Assembly: GCF_022180385.2 (NCBI RefSeq) | Contig: NZ_BQME02000001.1 | Coordinates: forward strand, 2,469,636-2,533,635 | Source: Paenibacillus sp. L3-i20 | Lineage (GTDB): Bacteria > Bacillota > Bacilli > Paenibacillales > Paenibacillaceae | DNA length: 64,000 nt | Reading direction: 5' to 3' | Part shown: positions 46,414 through 55,141 of the stretch, piece by piece | Layout of the letters: every line of letters begins with the position of its first letter | How positions within the stretch are numbered: position 1 is the first letter of the stretch | Made by a program: the position numbers and the translations under genes | Notes under the pieces: generated by a model | Database searches by the model: none | What the model was told of the DNA's origin: nothing | What the model saw: the letters and a program-made list of their open reading frames with translations, nothing else

Positions 46414-46566
46414 CACTCCTTTTCTCTTGATAGGACATCTTATTCAACAATGAAGGGAAGAGTTTGTTTCTCTGTACCATGGCTGAAGTGGATTTTCATA
46501 GAATCGGAGCATATTGAGCGTTATAATGGTTATGGTAAGAACGATCAAATGAAGGGAGTGTTACAT

Positions 46567-47484
46567 ATGAAATATAGACGTTTAGGGAATACAGGCCTTC
46601 GTGTTTCGACTGTCGGTATTGGTACATGGCAGTTTGGAGGAGAATGGGGCAGACAATATACGCAAGGGGAAGCAGATGCCATATTGGATAAAGGGCATGA
46701 GCTTGGCATTAACTTGATTGATACAGCAGAATGTTACGGTGACCATCTGTCAGAGCAGTTTATTGGGGACTACATTAGTCGCCGCAATCGTGAGGACTGG
46801 ATTATTGCGACGAAGTTCGGTCATCATTTCCACAATTTATTTACTCGTACAGACGTATTTGATGCGGAGGGTGTAGTAGCTCAGCTAGATGCCTCTCTGA
46901 AGGCATTAAAGACTGATTATATCGATCTGTATCAATTCCATTCTGGACCAGATTCGTCATTCGATAATGAGGCTCTTTGGACAGTACTGGATAAACAAAT
47001 AGCTGCGGGGAAAATACGTTTTCTAGGTACATCTATTGGCAGCAACGACAATGTTCATCAGACTGATGCGTCGACACAAGTTGGCTCACGTACGATACAG
47101 GTTGTTTATAACCGATTAGATCGTAAGCCAGAGGAACGCGTATTTCCGTCATGCGAGAAGCAAGATCTTGGCGTATTGGCACGTGTGCCGCTTGCAAGTG
47201 GTTATTTGAGCGGTAAGTACAAGCCTGGTACTGTGTTCAGCGATACAGATGTACGCCATCGTCATGATGCAGAAGCGACGCGACTGAAGTTAGAAGAAGT
47301 AGAGCGAATCGGTCGTGAAGAAGTGCCAGCTGGTATTGATATGGCAAGCTGGGCGCTAGCATGGTGCTTGAAGCATCCTGCTGTAACAACTGTTATTCCG
47401 GGATGCAAGGATGCTGCGCAAGTAGAATCCAATGCAAGAGCAGCAGCACTTGTTACGGAGCCGCATCCACAAGATGTGCTTTAA
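46567..47484 (+). CDS. aldo/keto reductase
   Basis: 305 residues from ATG 46567, placed after GAAGGGAG; an upstream in-frame ATG at 46450 would add 39 unrelated residues. (alpha/beta)8 barrel with the catalytic tetrad context: NLIDTAECYGDHLSE (Asp, Tyr), WIIATKFGHH (Lys), YIDLYQFHSGP (His), and the C-terminal NADPH-binding VTTVIPGCKDAAQVESN. It should reduce a carbonyl substrate with NADPH; the substrate is not predictable. Monocistronic with its own terminator. Confidence 0.92.
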   Translation: MKYRRLGNTGLRVSTVGIGTWQFGGEWGRQYTQGEADAILDKGHELGINLIDTAECYGDHLSEQFIGDYISRRNREDWIIATKFGHHFHNLFTRTDVFDAEGVVAQLDASLKALKTDYIDLYQFHSGPDSSFDNEALWTVLDKQIAAGKIRFLGTSIGSNDNVHQTDASTQVGSRTIQVVYNRLDRKPEERVFPSCEKQDLGVLARVPLASGYLSGKYKPGTVFSDTDVRHRHDAEATRLKLEEVERIGREEVPAGIDMASWALAWCLKHPAVTTVIPGCKDAAQVESNARAAALVTEPHPQDVL

Positions 47485-47519
47485 TTAATGAGGTAAATTA
47501 TTATAGTGTTAATTATCCA

Positions 47520-47549
47520 AGGAGCGCCTATGCAGGTGCTCTTTTTTTG
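47520..47549 (+). terminator. intrinsic terminator of the aldo/keto reductase gene
   Basis: GAGCGCCT (47522-47529) pairs with AGGTGCTC (47534-47541) with one G-U pair, followed by TTTTTTT. Confidence 0.85.
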
Positions 47550-47650
47550 TGCAGCAAATAAATTTTTAAGCATATGAATTGCTATACTTTCGACAGCTTT
47601 TCGCTTATGCCTTATAATCGAACCAATACGTATATTTGGAGGAAAATGTT

Positions 47651-48325
47651 ATGGCAGTTAAGGTGCTATATATAGAGGATGATAAGGAAATCGGACGCTT
47701 TGTCGAAGATCATCTTGAGTCCAAAGGGTATGAAGTGGTGTGGTTAAGGAGCGGAGAAGGAGCTGCTGCGCTGCATGAAGGCTGCGATCTGGTCATATTG
47801 GATGTTATGCTGCCGGGTCTGGACGGCTATTCGGTTGGACAAAGGCTGAAGACGGCTAGGCCCTCTATTCCAATTCTTATGTTATCTGCTAGAACTTCAA
47901 TCGATGACAAATTGCAGGGACTTCGCTTTGCAGATGATTATTTGACGAAGCCATTCCATCCCGATGAACTAGTTGCGCGTATTGATGCATTGTTGCGAAG
48001 GAACGGGACTCACTCAGCGGAATCGATAGCAGTGAAGCATCTTTCTGTGTATGAAAAGGAAAATAGGGTAGTGAATAGAGATACTAATGAAGAAATTAGT
48101 CTAAGCGGCAAGCAATTTCATATCTTTATGTATTTGCTGCGACGCACCGGGCAAATTTTGACAAAGGAACAAATTTACGAGGCAGTATGGGGAGAGTCTT
48201 ATATAGCTGGGGATAAATCTTTAATGGTGCATATTCACTATCTTCGTGAAAAGGTAGAAAGAGACCCAGCAAATCCTCAAATTATTGAAACGGTCCGTGG
48301 CATCGGCTACAGAGTACGACTATGA
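47651..48325 (+). CDS. OmpR-type response regulator next to an ABC transporter
   Basis: 224 residues from ATG 47651; GGAGG at 47638-47642 rules out the earlier in-frame TTG at 47636. Receiver: YIEDDKE, phosphoacceptor in VILDVMLPGLDG, MLSART, DDYLTKPFHP. Winged helix: LMVHIHYLREKVERDP...IIETVRGIGYRVRL. It overlaps the kinase gene by 4 bases and is followed by a three-gene ABC transporter of lantibiotic-immunity type, so it probably controls that transporter. Confidence 0.93.
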   Translation: MAVKVLYIEDDKEIGRFVEDHLESKGYEVVWLRSGEGAAALHEGCDLVILDVMLPGLDGYSVGQRLKTARPSIPILMLSARTSIDDKLQGLRFADDYLTKPFHPDELVARIDALLRRNGTHSAESIAVKHLSVYEKENRVVNRDTNEEISLSGKQFHIFMYLLRRTGQILTKEQIYEAVWGESYIAGDKSLMVHIHYLREKVERDPANPQIIETVRGIGYRVRL

Positions 48326-49785
48326 AGGATAAAAAGCGAATTAAAACGTGGAAGATGAAATTTGCGAACCAGTCCTTGATGAGCCGTTACATGTTCATAA
48401 TCATTTTATCCTTTCTGTTTATTCCTATTGTCATCCCTATTTCGGCAGTTATCATTTTTGGTACGGAAACGATGTTTAACGTTAAACATTCGGAGAAGTT
48501 GAAATATGGTAGCTCAATAGAATTGGCGGCAGTTTGGCACAAAGAGGCTGCTGCAATTGATGGAGCATCTCCCGAAGTAGTAGAGTTGAAGCTTCATGAG
48601 CTCAAGCAGCGCTATACTGAGGCGAACATGTTTTGGGTAGATGAGAATGGTCGGATAGGTTTGCAGCTCCCACGGCAGGGGGGACTGCCTGAGCAATGGT
48701 CGCATGCTGATGCTATACGATTTATGAAAGAGCACGTAGACAGTGACCCCTTTACAGTTGTTTCCTTTATAGGGAGCAATAACTCAGGGGATGGATTTAT
48801 GGTGTTGCAAATACCGAGGTCCATCGTTCAAGCTCCTTCTGTAGCTGTATCAAGCACTCCCTATTTTGTTATTTTAATATTTGTGTTATTTAGCTTGTTG
48901 GCGCTTATGTCGCTCTTATTTTTCCAGCGGATAAGAAAACGATTGCTTAGACTTCAAGAGGCAATGACGATTTATGATGAACAACATATCCCTATACCCG
49001 TTTCGTTAAAACGTATGGATGAAATCGGTGGGTTAGAAGAAGCTTTTAATGGCATGATTGAGCAGTTGAGGGCAAGCAGAGGGCTGCAACTAGAAGAGGA
49101 ACAGCTTAGAAAACGGCTAATTGCCAGTCTTTCACATGATCTCCGAACACCTTTGACGGTTATGGGAGGTCATATCTATGTGTTGGGCGAAGAGCCATTA
49201 AGCGAGCGTGGTCAACAATCTTTGGTCATTTTGCAGGAGAAATCGGCAAGTTTAAGTGATCTAATCGATAATTTGCTTGCTTATACACTAATGACGAGCG
49301 GACGTTATCCGCTGCAATTACAAGAGCAAGATATCGTGAGACTTGCACGAGAATGTGCAGCAGCTTGGTATCCAATCTTGGAAAAAGAGGAAATCGAAAT
49401 GGATGTAGATCTGCCGGAGGAAGAGGGGTTGATATGGAGCGTAGATAAGGAAGGGTTTAGACGTATTTTGGATAATCTATTTCAAAACATTGTACGGCAT
49501 GCTTCAGAGGGGCTTTATATTGGCCTTTCTATAGAGCAAAGGAATGGGCAGCAAACATTAGTCATCGAGGATCGAGGACCTGGATTTGTAGAAGCTACCG
49601 AGCAACAACCTTTCATGCATCAAATGGTGAATAGTCCCGTCAATCTAGCCTCCTCTACTTCAAATAAAGGAGCAGGCATTGGTCTAGCGATTGTCGACTA
49701 TCTTGTAGCGGAAATGGGACTGGCTTGGGAAGTAGCAAGTTCGAAGCAAGGGACTCGCATTTACATCTATCAACAAAGTAAATAG
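48322..49785 (+). CDS. sensor histidine kinase next to an ABC transporter
   Basis: 487 residues. TM1 about 22-47, an extracellular segment of about 130 residues, TM2 about 178-202, HAMP-like region about 203-255 (MDEIGGLEEAFNGMIEQL), HisKA with ASLSHDLRTPLTVMGGHI, N-box DNLFQNIVRHA, G1 EDRGPGF and G2 GAGIGLAIVDYL. Size and context match kinases that sense lantibiotics or other cell-envelope-active peptides (NisK/SpaK/CprK-like setting), which is an inference from the neighbouring transporter. Confidence 0.92.
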   Translation: MKDKKRIKTWKMKFANQSLMSRYMFIIILSFLFIPIVIPISAVIIFGTETMFNVKHSEKLKYGSSIELAAVWHKEAAAIDGASPEVVELKLHELKQRYTEANMFWVDENGRIGLQLPRQGGLPEQWSHADAIRFMKEHVDSDPFTVVSFIGSNNSGDGFMVLQIPRSIVQAPSVAVSSTPYFVILIFVLFSLLALMSLLFFQRIRKRLLRLQEAMTIYDEQHIPIPVSLKRMDEIGGLEEAFNGMIEQLRASRGLQLEEEQLRKRLIASLSHDLRTPLTVMGGHIYVLGEEPLSERGQQSLVILQEKSASLSDLIDNLLAYTLMTSGRYPLQLQEQDIVRLARECAAAWYPILEKEEIEMDVDLPEEEGLIWSVDKEGFRRILDNLFQNIVRHASEGLYIGLSIEQRNGQQTLVIEDRGPGFVEATEQQPFMHQMVNSPVNLASSTSNKGAGIGLAIVDYLVAEMGLAWEVASSKQGTRIYIYQQSK

Positions 49786-49804
49786 TTCCCACATTCTTAA
49801 ACAA

Positions 49805-49838
49805 AACTTAACCTTCATCGAAAGTTCTTTTAACCTGA
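49805..49838 (+). promoter_or_regulatory. possible response-regulator direct repeat
   Basis: CTTAACCTT and a similar TTTTAACCTG recur about two helical turns apart just after the kinase gene and before the ABC transporter. Such a direct repeat is what OmpR-type regulators bind, but it is only a pattern seen by eye. Confidence 0.3.
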
Positions 49839-49870
49839 GAGCGTTAAGATTGTTTCTGAGGTGATGAGGA

Positions 49871-50785
49871 ATGAAGGATTATGTTATTGATACAGGAATG
49901 TTAAGTAAACGTTATAAAGGGCGTTATGCGGTTTCTAATTTGAATTTGAAGATTGCTAAGGGCGAAATATATGGGTTTCTGGGTCAGAATGGAGCGGGCA
50001 AAACGACGACTATACGTATGTTGCTTGGTTTAATAAAGCCATCGGGCGGAAGCATTCGTATATTCGGACAATCGCTTGCCAAAAACCGGATGTCTATTTT
50101 GAGAAAAGTGGGATCGCTTGTTGAGTATCCATCCTATTACGGACATCTAAATGCGGTAGAAAATTTGGAAGCTATTCGCCGTATTCTTGATGTCCCGCAG
50201 TCACGAATTGACGAAGTTTTGCACATTGTAGGGCTAACGAAGGAATCTAAACGAGCTGTTAAAGGTTACTCGCTTGGGATGAAGCAGAGACTTGGTATCG
50301 CAAGTGCTTTGCTTGGTAATCCGGAATTGCTAATTTTGGATGAGCCGACGAATGGGCTAGATCCGTCCGGAATTCTTGAGATGAGAGAGCTAATTAAGGC
50401 GATGCCTAAGCAACATGGTATTACGGTACTCATATCCAGCCATTTGTTGTCCGAGGTAGAGCAGATGGCAAGTACGGTTGGTATTATTCGTCAGGGTGAA
50501 CTTGTGTTTCAAGATACAATCGATAACTTGCGCCTGCAAGCTCAAGGGTCGATGTCGCTTCGAGTTTCCGAGGGGGAGCAAGTACTTGAATTGCTTCGTA
50601 GAAATGGTATCAAGGCAATATTGTCCGGCTCTACACTAACATTTGATAATACGGATGATCTTGTTGTGTCAGGAGCTGTTAATGAAATTGTTCGAGCAGG
50701 ACATTCGGTCTACAGAGTAGAGGAGAAGCGCAAATCTCTGGAAGAACTCTTCCTTCGTATGATGGAGGAGGGTGTTAATCGATGA
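49871..50785 (+). CDS. ABC transporter ATP-binding protein, bacitracin/lantibiotic-immunity type
   Basis: 304 residues. Walker A GQNGAGKTTT, signature YSLGMKQRLGIA, Walker B LLILDEPTNGLD, H-loop ISSHLL. About 80 extra residues follow the nucleotide-binding core, as in BcrA/NisF-type subunits. ATG after GAGGTGATGAGGA. It overlaps the permease gene by 4 bases. It energises removal of a peptide antibiotic or lipid-linked compound from the membrane by analogy with NisFEG and CprABC; actual substrate unknown. Confidence 0.92.
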   Translation: MKDYVIDTGMLSKRYKGRYAVSNLNLKIAKGEIYGFLGQNGAGKTTTIRMLLGLIKPSGGSIRIFGQSLAKNRMSILRKVGSLVEYPSYYGHLNAVENLEAIRRILDVPQSRIDEVLHIVGLTKESKRAVKGYSLGMKQRLGIASALLGNPELLILDEPTNGLDPSGILEMRELIKAMPKQHGITVLISSHLLSEVEQMASTVGIIRQGELVFQDTIDNLRLQAQGSMSLRVSEGEQVLELLRRNGIKAILSGSTLTFDNTDDLVVSGAVNEIVRAGHSVYRVEEKRKSLEELFLRMMEEGVNR

Positions 50786-51489
50786 TCGGTAGAGCAATAC
50801 GTTCAGATATGCTTAAGATAAAAGGAAAAGGAATATGGTTTCTAATCATGTTAGGTCCAGTTGGACTTATCGCTATGCAAGGGCTCAACTTCGGTCTTCG
50901 CTATGACTATTTGAAGGAAATCTACAAAGATGATCTCTGGGGCGGCTTATTAGAAAATATTTTTATGTTTATCCCTTTAGCATTGGGATTAGGAGCTACT
51001 ATCCTTTGCTCTTTGCTTGCTAGCATTGAGCATCATACGAGTTCGTGGAAGCAGCTTCTGGCACTTCCCATATCGCGGAGTACGGTGTTTATTTCAAAAT
51101 TCCTTGTTACTGTATTCCTGTTAACAGTATCATGTCTGCTGCTGTTCATTGGTATCATTCTTTTAGGATTGTTTATGAAGTTTGGCGGTAATGTTCCGTT
51201 TGGTGAAATTGCTAAGCTTTGCTTTTTTCCATTCGTAGCGGCAATGCCGATGATTGCTCTTCTGTTATGGCTTTGTAATGTGATGAAAAATCATGCGTTG
51301 CCAATTACGCTCGGTGTCGTTATGTCAATGTTATCGTTGTTCCCGATATCAGAGTGGGTGCCGCTTAATTGGCCGTCTCTTGCATATGCAGCTCCCGATC
51401 ATATGTTATTTATGGGGGCTGGTATTGGATGTGGGTTTATAGTACTGCTTCTTGGCTTACTCCATTTCAATGGAAAGGACGTGAGCTAA
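50782..51489 (+). CDS. ABC-2 type permease subunit 1
   Basis: 235 residues with about six membrane helices, similar in layout to NisE/SpaE-type immunity permeases: N-terminal RSDMLKIKGKGIWFLIMLGP, a loop EHHTSSWKQLLALPISRSTVFISKF shared with the next gene, and further hydrophobic segments. Translationally coupled to the ATPase gene (ATGA). It probably pairs with the second permease to form the membrane pore. Confidence 0.87.
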   Translation: MIGRAIRSDMLKIKGKGIWFLIMLGPVGLIAMQGLNFGLRYDYLKEIYKDDLWGGLLENIFMFIPLALGLGATILCSLLASIEHHTSSWKQLLALPISRSTVFISKFLVTVFLLTVSCLLLFIGIILLGLFMKFGGNVPFGEIAKLCFFPFVAAMPMIALLLWLCNVMKNHALPITLGVVMSMLSLFPISEWVPLNWPSLAYAAPDHMLFMGAGIGCGFIVLLLGLLHFNGKDVS

Positions 51490-51490
51490 G

Positions 51491-52231
51491 ATGAGAGGTT
51501 TCTTTAGACTTCTAGCTTCTGAACGGATGAAACTGAGTCGTTCTTATATTTGGCTTCTCATACCAGTAAGCCCACTGCTGTCATTGATTATGGGGATGTT
51601 GAGCAACTTGAATGAATATCCGAGTGATCAGCATTATAGTGCTCTCCATTCCATTGTAACAACTTTGCATGCACTTTTGCTGCTTCCTATATTAACAGGT
51701 ATTTTCTCAGCATTCGTGTGCAGATATGAACATAGCGGCGGCGGATGGAAGCAACTATTATCATTGCCAGTATCACGAACGGGACTTTATGCTGCAAAGT
51801 TTGTATTAGTAGTAATAATGCTAGCTTTGACACAGCTGATGTTTATGGGTGCTGTCGTAATTTCAGTTCACTATCAAGGAATTGCCGGGGGCGTTCAATG
51901 GGGTCAACTCATTCCGAATGTTATAAGCGGTCTTGTTGCCTGTCTTCCGCTTGCAGCTCTGCAATTATGGGCTTCAATTGGATGGAGTAGCTTTGCTGCC
52001 CCGTTAGCGATAAATGTAGCTATGACTGTGCCGAACATACTTATCGTTAATTCGGCTACCTACGGACCGTATTATCCATGGGCGCAGCCAGCACTTGCAA
52101 TGATCAGCAGCAAAGATATGGAGTTTGGTGCATTTACACTTCCAATGGAGAGTATGATGATTACGATTGCGGGCAGCTTCATTCTATTTTGTGCAGGTGG
52201 TCTTATCTATTTGAAGCGAAAAGAAGTGTAG
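51491..52231 (+). CDS. ABC-2 type permease subunit 2
   Basis: 246 residues, about six membrane helices. It starts LLASERMKLSRSYIWLLIPVSP and contains EHSGGGWKQLLSLPVSRTGLYAAKF, matching the corresponding loop of the preceding permease, so the two are ancient paralogues forming a heterodimer. One base separates it from the previous stop. It completes an ATPase plus two-permease set typical of lantibiotic-immunity exporters. Confidence 0.87.
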   Translation: MRGFFRLLASERMKLSRSYIWLLIPVSPLLSLIMGMLSNLNEYPSDQHYSALHSIVTTLHALLLLPILTGIFSAFVCRYEHSGGGWKQLLSLPVSRTGLYAAKFVLVVIMLALTQLMFMGAVVISVHYQGIAGGVQWGQLIPNVISGLVACLPLAALQLWASIGWSSFAAPLAINVAMTVPNILIVNSATYGPYYPWAQPALAMISSKDMEFGAFTLPMESMMITIAGSFILFCAGGLIYLKRKEV

Positions 52232-52254
52232 TAATGTAATAACATTTATTATTC

Positions 52255-52289
52255 AGCGTCGTTATCCTATGCCTACGGATAAGGGCGCT
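52255..52289. other. stem-loop upstream of the sugar-binding lipoprotein gene
   Basis: AGCGTCGTTATCC (52255-52267) pairs partly with GGATAAGGGCGCT (52277-52289): TTATCC/GGATAA and AGCG/CGCT with mismatches between. No T-run follows. It resembles the hairpin at 53562-53590 on the other side of the lipoprotein gene. Confidence 0.5.
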
Positions 52290-52348
52290 TAGCTATGTTC
52301 AGAGGGAACCATGAATGAACAACAAGGTAAATATTTACTAAAAAACTA

Positions 52349-52377
52349 TTGACGTACCTCAGTATATCCGATAGGAT
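52349..52377 (+). promoter_or_regulatory. sigma-A promoter of the sugar importer operon
   Basis: TTGACG (52349-52354), 17-bp spacer, TAGGAT (52372-52377), 41 bases before the lipoprotein start. Confidence 0.65.
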
Positions 52378-52418
52378 TACTTGTATTATTATTTTAATAC
52401 ATAAGGGGTGTAGTCAGA

Positions 52419-53528
52419 ATGAACAACAAGAAAAAGCTGCAGGCAATACTTGTGTTTATGCTTGCGATCATGATCGTAGTTACAGGCTGTGGAGCGGATA
52501 AGGCAAAGCAAGGTGGAGCTTCTAAGGAAGTACAAAACCTACCTGCTAAGCTCAAAGAGAAGGGCGATATTAAAGTTAAAGTTATCCGCAAGATCGGCGG
52601 AGATGATCATACTGCACAATTTTTAGCAGGAGCGAAGCAAGAGGGAGAAGCACTTGGTTTTAAAGTGGACACGTTCTCTGCAAATGGCGATACAGCGAAG
52701 TTTCTAGATGCAATTGAACAAGCTGCTGGCAGCGATGCAGATGCAGTTATTTTGTCCCATGGCGATGATCCGGCAACAGTGGCTGCTGTTCAGAAGCTGA
52801 GAGATAAGGGGATTGAGGTTGTAGCATTTGATTCCTTGCCAGAGGTTGGACAAGTTGGTGGTGTAACGCTAACTTCGCAGAAGGACGAGGCGCTTGCCCA
52901 ATACGCACTAGATCAGTTAGTGAAAGAAAAGGGAGAACAAGCAAAGATCGTATACCTTTGGGTAGATGGCTTCCCTCCAATGGTTCGACGCAACAAAGTC
53001 TATGAAGAGACACTAGCAAAATATAAAGGTATAACTGAGGTTGGGCGTTTTGGAGTAGCATCGGATAACACTTCCGTTGAAACACAAAATGCTGTTGCTG
53101 CATTGTTAACAAAACATCCAAAAGGCGAAATTGACGCAATATTCGCAACGTGGGATGCATTCGCAATCGGTGCTACTCGTGCACTTGTAGAAGCTGGACG
53201 AACAGAAATCAAAATCTACGGCATAGACGTTTCAAATGCAGACTTGCAGCTAATGCAAGAAGAAAACAGCCCTTGGGTTGCAACGGCTGCAGTAGACGCG
53301 AAGATGATCGGTGCGATTAATGTGAGATTGGCAGCTAAAAAGCTAGCTGGTGAAGAGACTCCTGCTACATTTGATTTAGATGCGGCACTTATTACGCAAG
53401 AGGATCTAAAAAAATCTGATAAGGCGGTTAATATATCGACACTTGCAGATATTATTCCAGGCTGGGGTACATCGGATGCATTAGAAGAAGATTGGATGAA
53501 AGCATTGAAAGAAGCTAACGCCAAATAA
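52419..53528 (+). CDS. sugar-binding lipoprotein of an RbsB-type ABC importer
   Basis: 369 residues. Lipoprotein signal with lipobox VTGC (Cys24). Mature part follows the periplasmic-binding-protein type I fold of sugar-binding proteins (KVKVIRKIGGDDHTAQFLAGAKQEGEALGFKVDTFSANGDTAKFLDAIEQA, shown here only as a fold cue). ATG after AAGGGGTGTAGTCAG. It delivers a monosaccharide or similar ligand (possibly including autoinducer-type ligands) to the ATPase/permease downstream; ligand not predictable. Confidence 0.87.
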   Translation: MNNKKKLQAILVFMLAIMIVVTGCGADKAKQGGASKEVQNLPAKLKEKGDIKVKVIRKIGGDDHTAQFLAGAKQEGEALGFKVDTFSANGDTAKFLDAIEQAAGSDADAVILSHGDDPATVAAVQKLRDKGIEVVAFDSLPEVGQVGGVTLTSQKDEALAQYALDQLVKEKGEQAKIVYLWVDGFPPMVRRNKVYEETLAKYKGITEVGRFGVASDNTSVETQNAVAALLTKHPKGEIDAIFATWDAFAIGATRALVEAGRTEIKIYGIDVSNADLQLMQEENSPWVATAAVDAKMIGAINVRLAAKKLAGEETPATFDLDAALITQEDLKKSDKAVNISTLADIIPGWGTSDALEEDWMKALKEANAK

Positions 53529-53561
53529 AACACTTTAATGCTATAATAGGCTAAAATATAC

Positions 53562-53590
53562 AGCGCCCTTATCCATTGGATGGGGGCGCT
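53562..53590 (+). other. intercistronic stem-loop
   Basis: AGCGCCC (53562-53568) pairs with GGGCGCT (53584-53590), and the stem extends inward through ATCCA/TGGAT, with G-T pairs between. No T-run follows, so transcription can continue into the ATPase gene. Such hairpins after binding-protein genes often protect upstream mRNA and give excess binding protein. Confidence 0.65.
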
Positions 53591-53620
53591 CTATCCTGTT
53601 TGGAGAGGAAGGTGCGCCTC

Positions 53621-55141
53621 TTGGCGAATGTCGATATTACAACGCTTGAGATGAAAAATATATCTATTGCATTCCCGGGCGTTCAAGCGCTAACCGAAGT
53701 TGATTTCCACACGACTACCGGGAAATCCCATGCATTAATAGGTGCCAACGGAGCTGGGAAGTCAACGTTAATGAAGGTTCTTGCAGGTGCTTATAGCCAC
53801 TATACCGGAGAGGTTTGGATTAATGGGGTTAAGGCTCATATTCGCAGCCCACGGGATGCCAAGCTGCTAGGTATTCAAGTTGTTTATCAGGAAGTAGATA
53901 CAGCGCTTATTCCAAACCTATCGGTCGGCGAAAATATTATGTTGGAGTATACTGTGAATGGGATGAAGGGAAAACATTTGATAGATTGGAAGCTACTGCA
54001 TCAGTCGGCGCAAGCGATACTTGATCGTTTGAATGTGAAGGTTTCAACGAAGAAACTTGCACAAGACTTAACGCTCGCAGAGAAGCAGATGGTTCTTATT
54101 GCTCGGTCTGTTTCGATGGAATGCCGTTTTTTAGTACTGGATGAACCAACGGCGCCGCTGAGCCAAAGTGAAACAGATCAGCTTTTTCAATTAATTCGTT
54201 TGCTTAAGTCAGACGGCGTGGGCATTATATTTATTTCTCATCGCATTCCTGAACTATATGAAATATGTGATGACATTACAATTATGCGAGATGGGAAGTT
54301 AGTTACTCGTAAGTCAATTGCGACATTGGAGCAAGGGCAGCTCGTTGAATACATGTTAGGCTCTAAGCTTGAAGGACAGTTCCCACAGCGATTAAGTAAT
54401 AGTGGGGACATATGTTTTGAAGCTAAAGGGATGCATGACGTTGGCAAAGTGAATGATGTATCCATCTCCATACATAAGGGGGAAATTGTTGGCCTTGCTG
54501 GACTCGTTGGCGCAGGTAAAACAGAGCTGTGCAGAGCGTTGTTTGGAGCATCGCCTACAGCAACGGGCGAAACATTCCTTAATGGCGTAAAGCTTCGTAT
54601 CAAGAGCCCCTACGATGCGGTTCGAAATGGCATTGCACTTGTTCCCGAGGAACGCCGCCGTGAAGGAGTGTTTGTTGATGAATCGGTAGTCGTTAATCTG
54701 ACGGCTTCCAATTTGTCTAAGTTTGCAGGCATAGGGACTTGGCTCAATAAGAAGAAGGAAAGAGAAGCAGCCGCAACTATTATTCATGATTTGGGAGTAA
54801 AAACACCAAATGGGGATGCGCTTGTAAGGAACCTATCAGGCGGCAATCAACAGAAAATAGCGATTGGTAAATGGTTGTTGGTAGATGCCGACGTGTATAT
54901 ATTCGATGAGCCAACCAAAGGTGTTGATGTTGGAGCAAAACGGGATATTTACAACTTAGTGGCGGAGCTTGCTTCAAGGGGCAAATGTATTTTGTATGCT
55001 TCGAGTGAGATGAATGAAATGATGGGCATTACTGACCGGATGTATGTGATGTACGACGGTGCCATTAAGAAAGAACTTATAACAGCCCATACAAATGAGG
55101 AAGAAATAATGCTGTACAGCACAGGAGGCTTACTGACATGA
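53621..55141 (+). CDS. sugar ABC importer ATPase (RbsA-type, duplicated)
   Basis: About 506 residues from TTG 53621, which sits 8 bases after GGAGAGGAAGG; an earlier in-frame TTG at 53576 lies inside the intercistronic hairpin. Two nucleotide-binding halves: first with GANGAGKST and VLDEPTAPLS, second with GLVGAGKTE, LSGGNQQKIAIGKWL and FDEPTKGVD. This duplicated form is the RbsA/MglA/XylG class. It overlaps the permease start by 4 bases. Confidence 0.93.
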   Translation: MANVDITTLEMKNISIAFPGVQALTEVDFHTTTGKSHALIGANGAGKSTLMKVLAGAYSHYTGEVWINGVKAHIRSPRDAKLLGIQVVYQEVDTALIPNLSVGENIMLEYTVNGMKGKHLIDWKLLHQSAQAILDRLNVKVSTKKLAQDLTLAEKQMVLIARSVSMECRFLVLDEPTAPLSQSETDQLFQLIRLLKSDGVGIIFISHRIPELYEICDDITIMRDGKLVTRKSIATLEQGQLVEYMLGSKLEGQFPQRLSNSGDICFEAKGMHDVGKVNDVSISIHKGEIVGLAGLVGAGKTELCRALFGASPTATGETFLNGVKLRIKSPYDAVRNGIALVPEERRREGVFVDESVVVNLTASNLSKFAGIGTWLNKKKEREAAATIIHDLGVKTPNGDALVRNLSGGNQQKIAIGKWLLVDADVYIFDEPTKGVDVGAKRDIYNLVAELASRGKCILYASSEMNEMMGITDRMYVMYDGAIKKELITAHTNEEEIMLYSTGGLLT

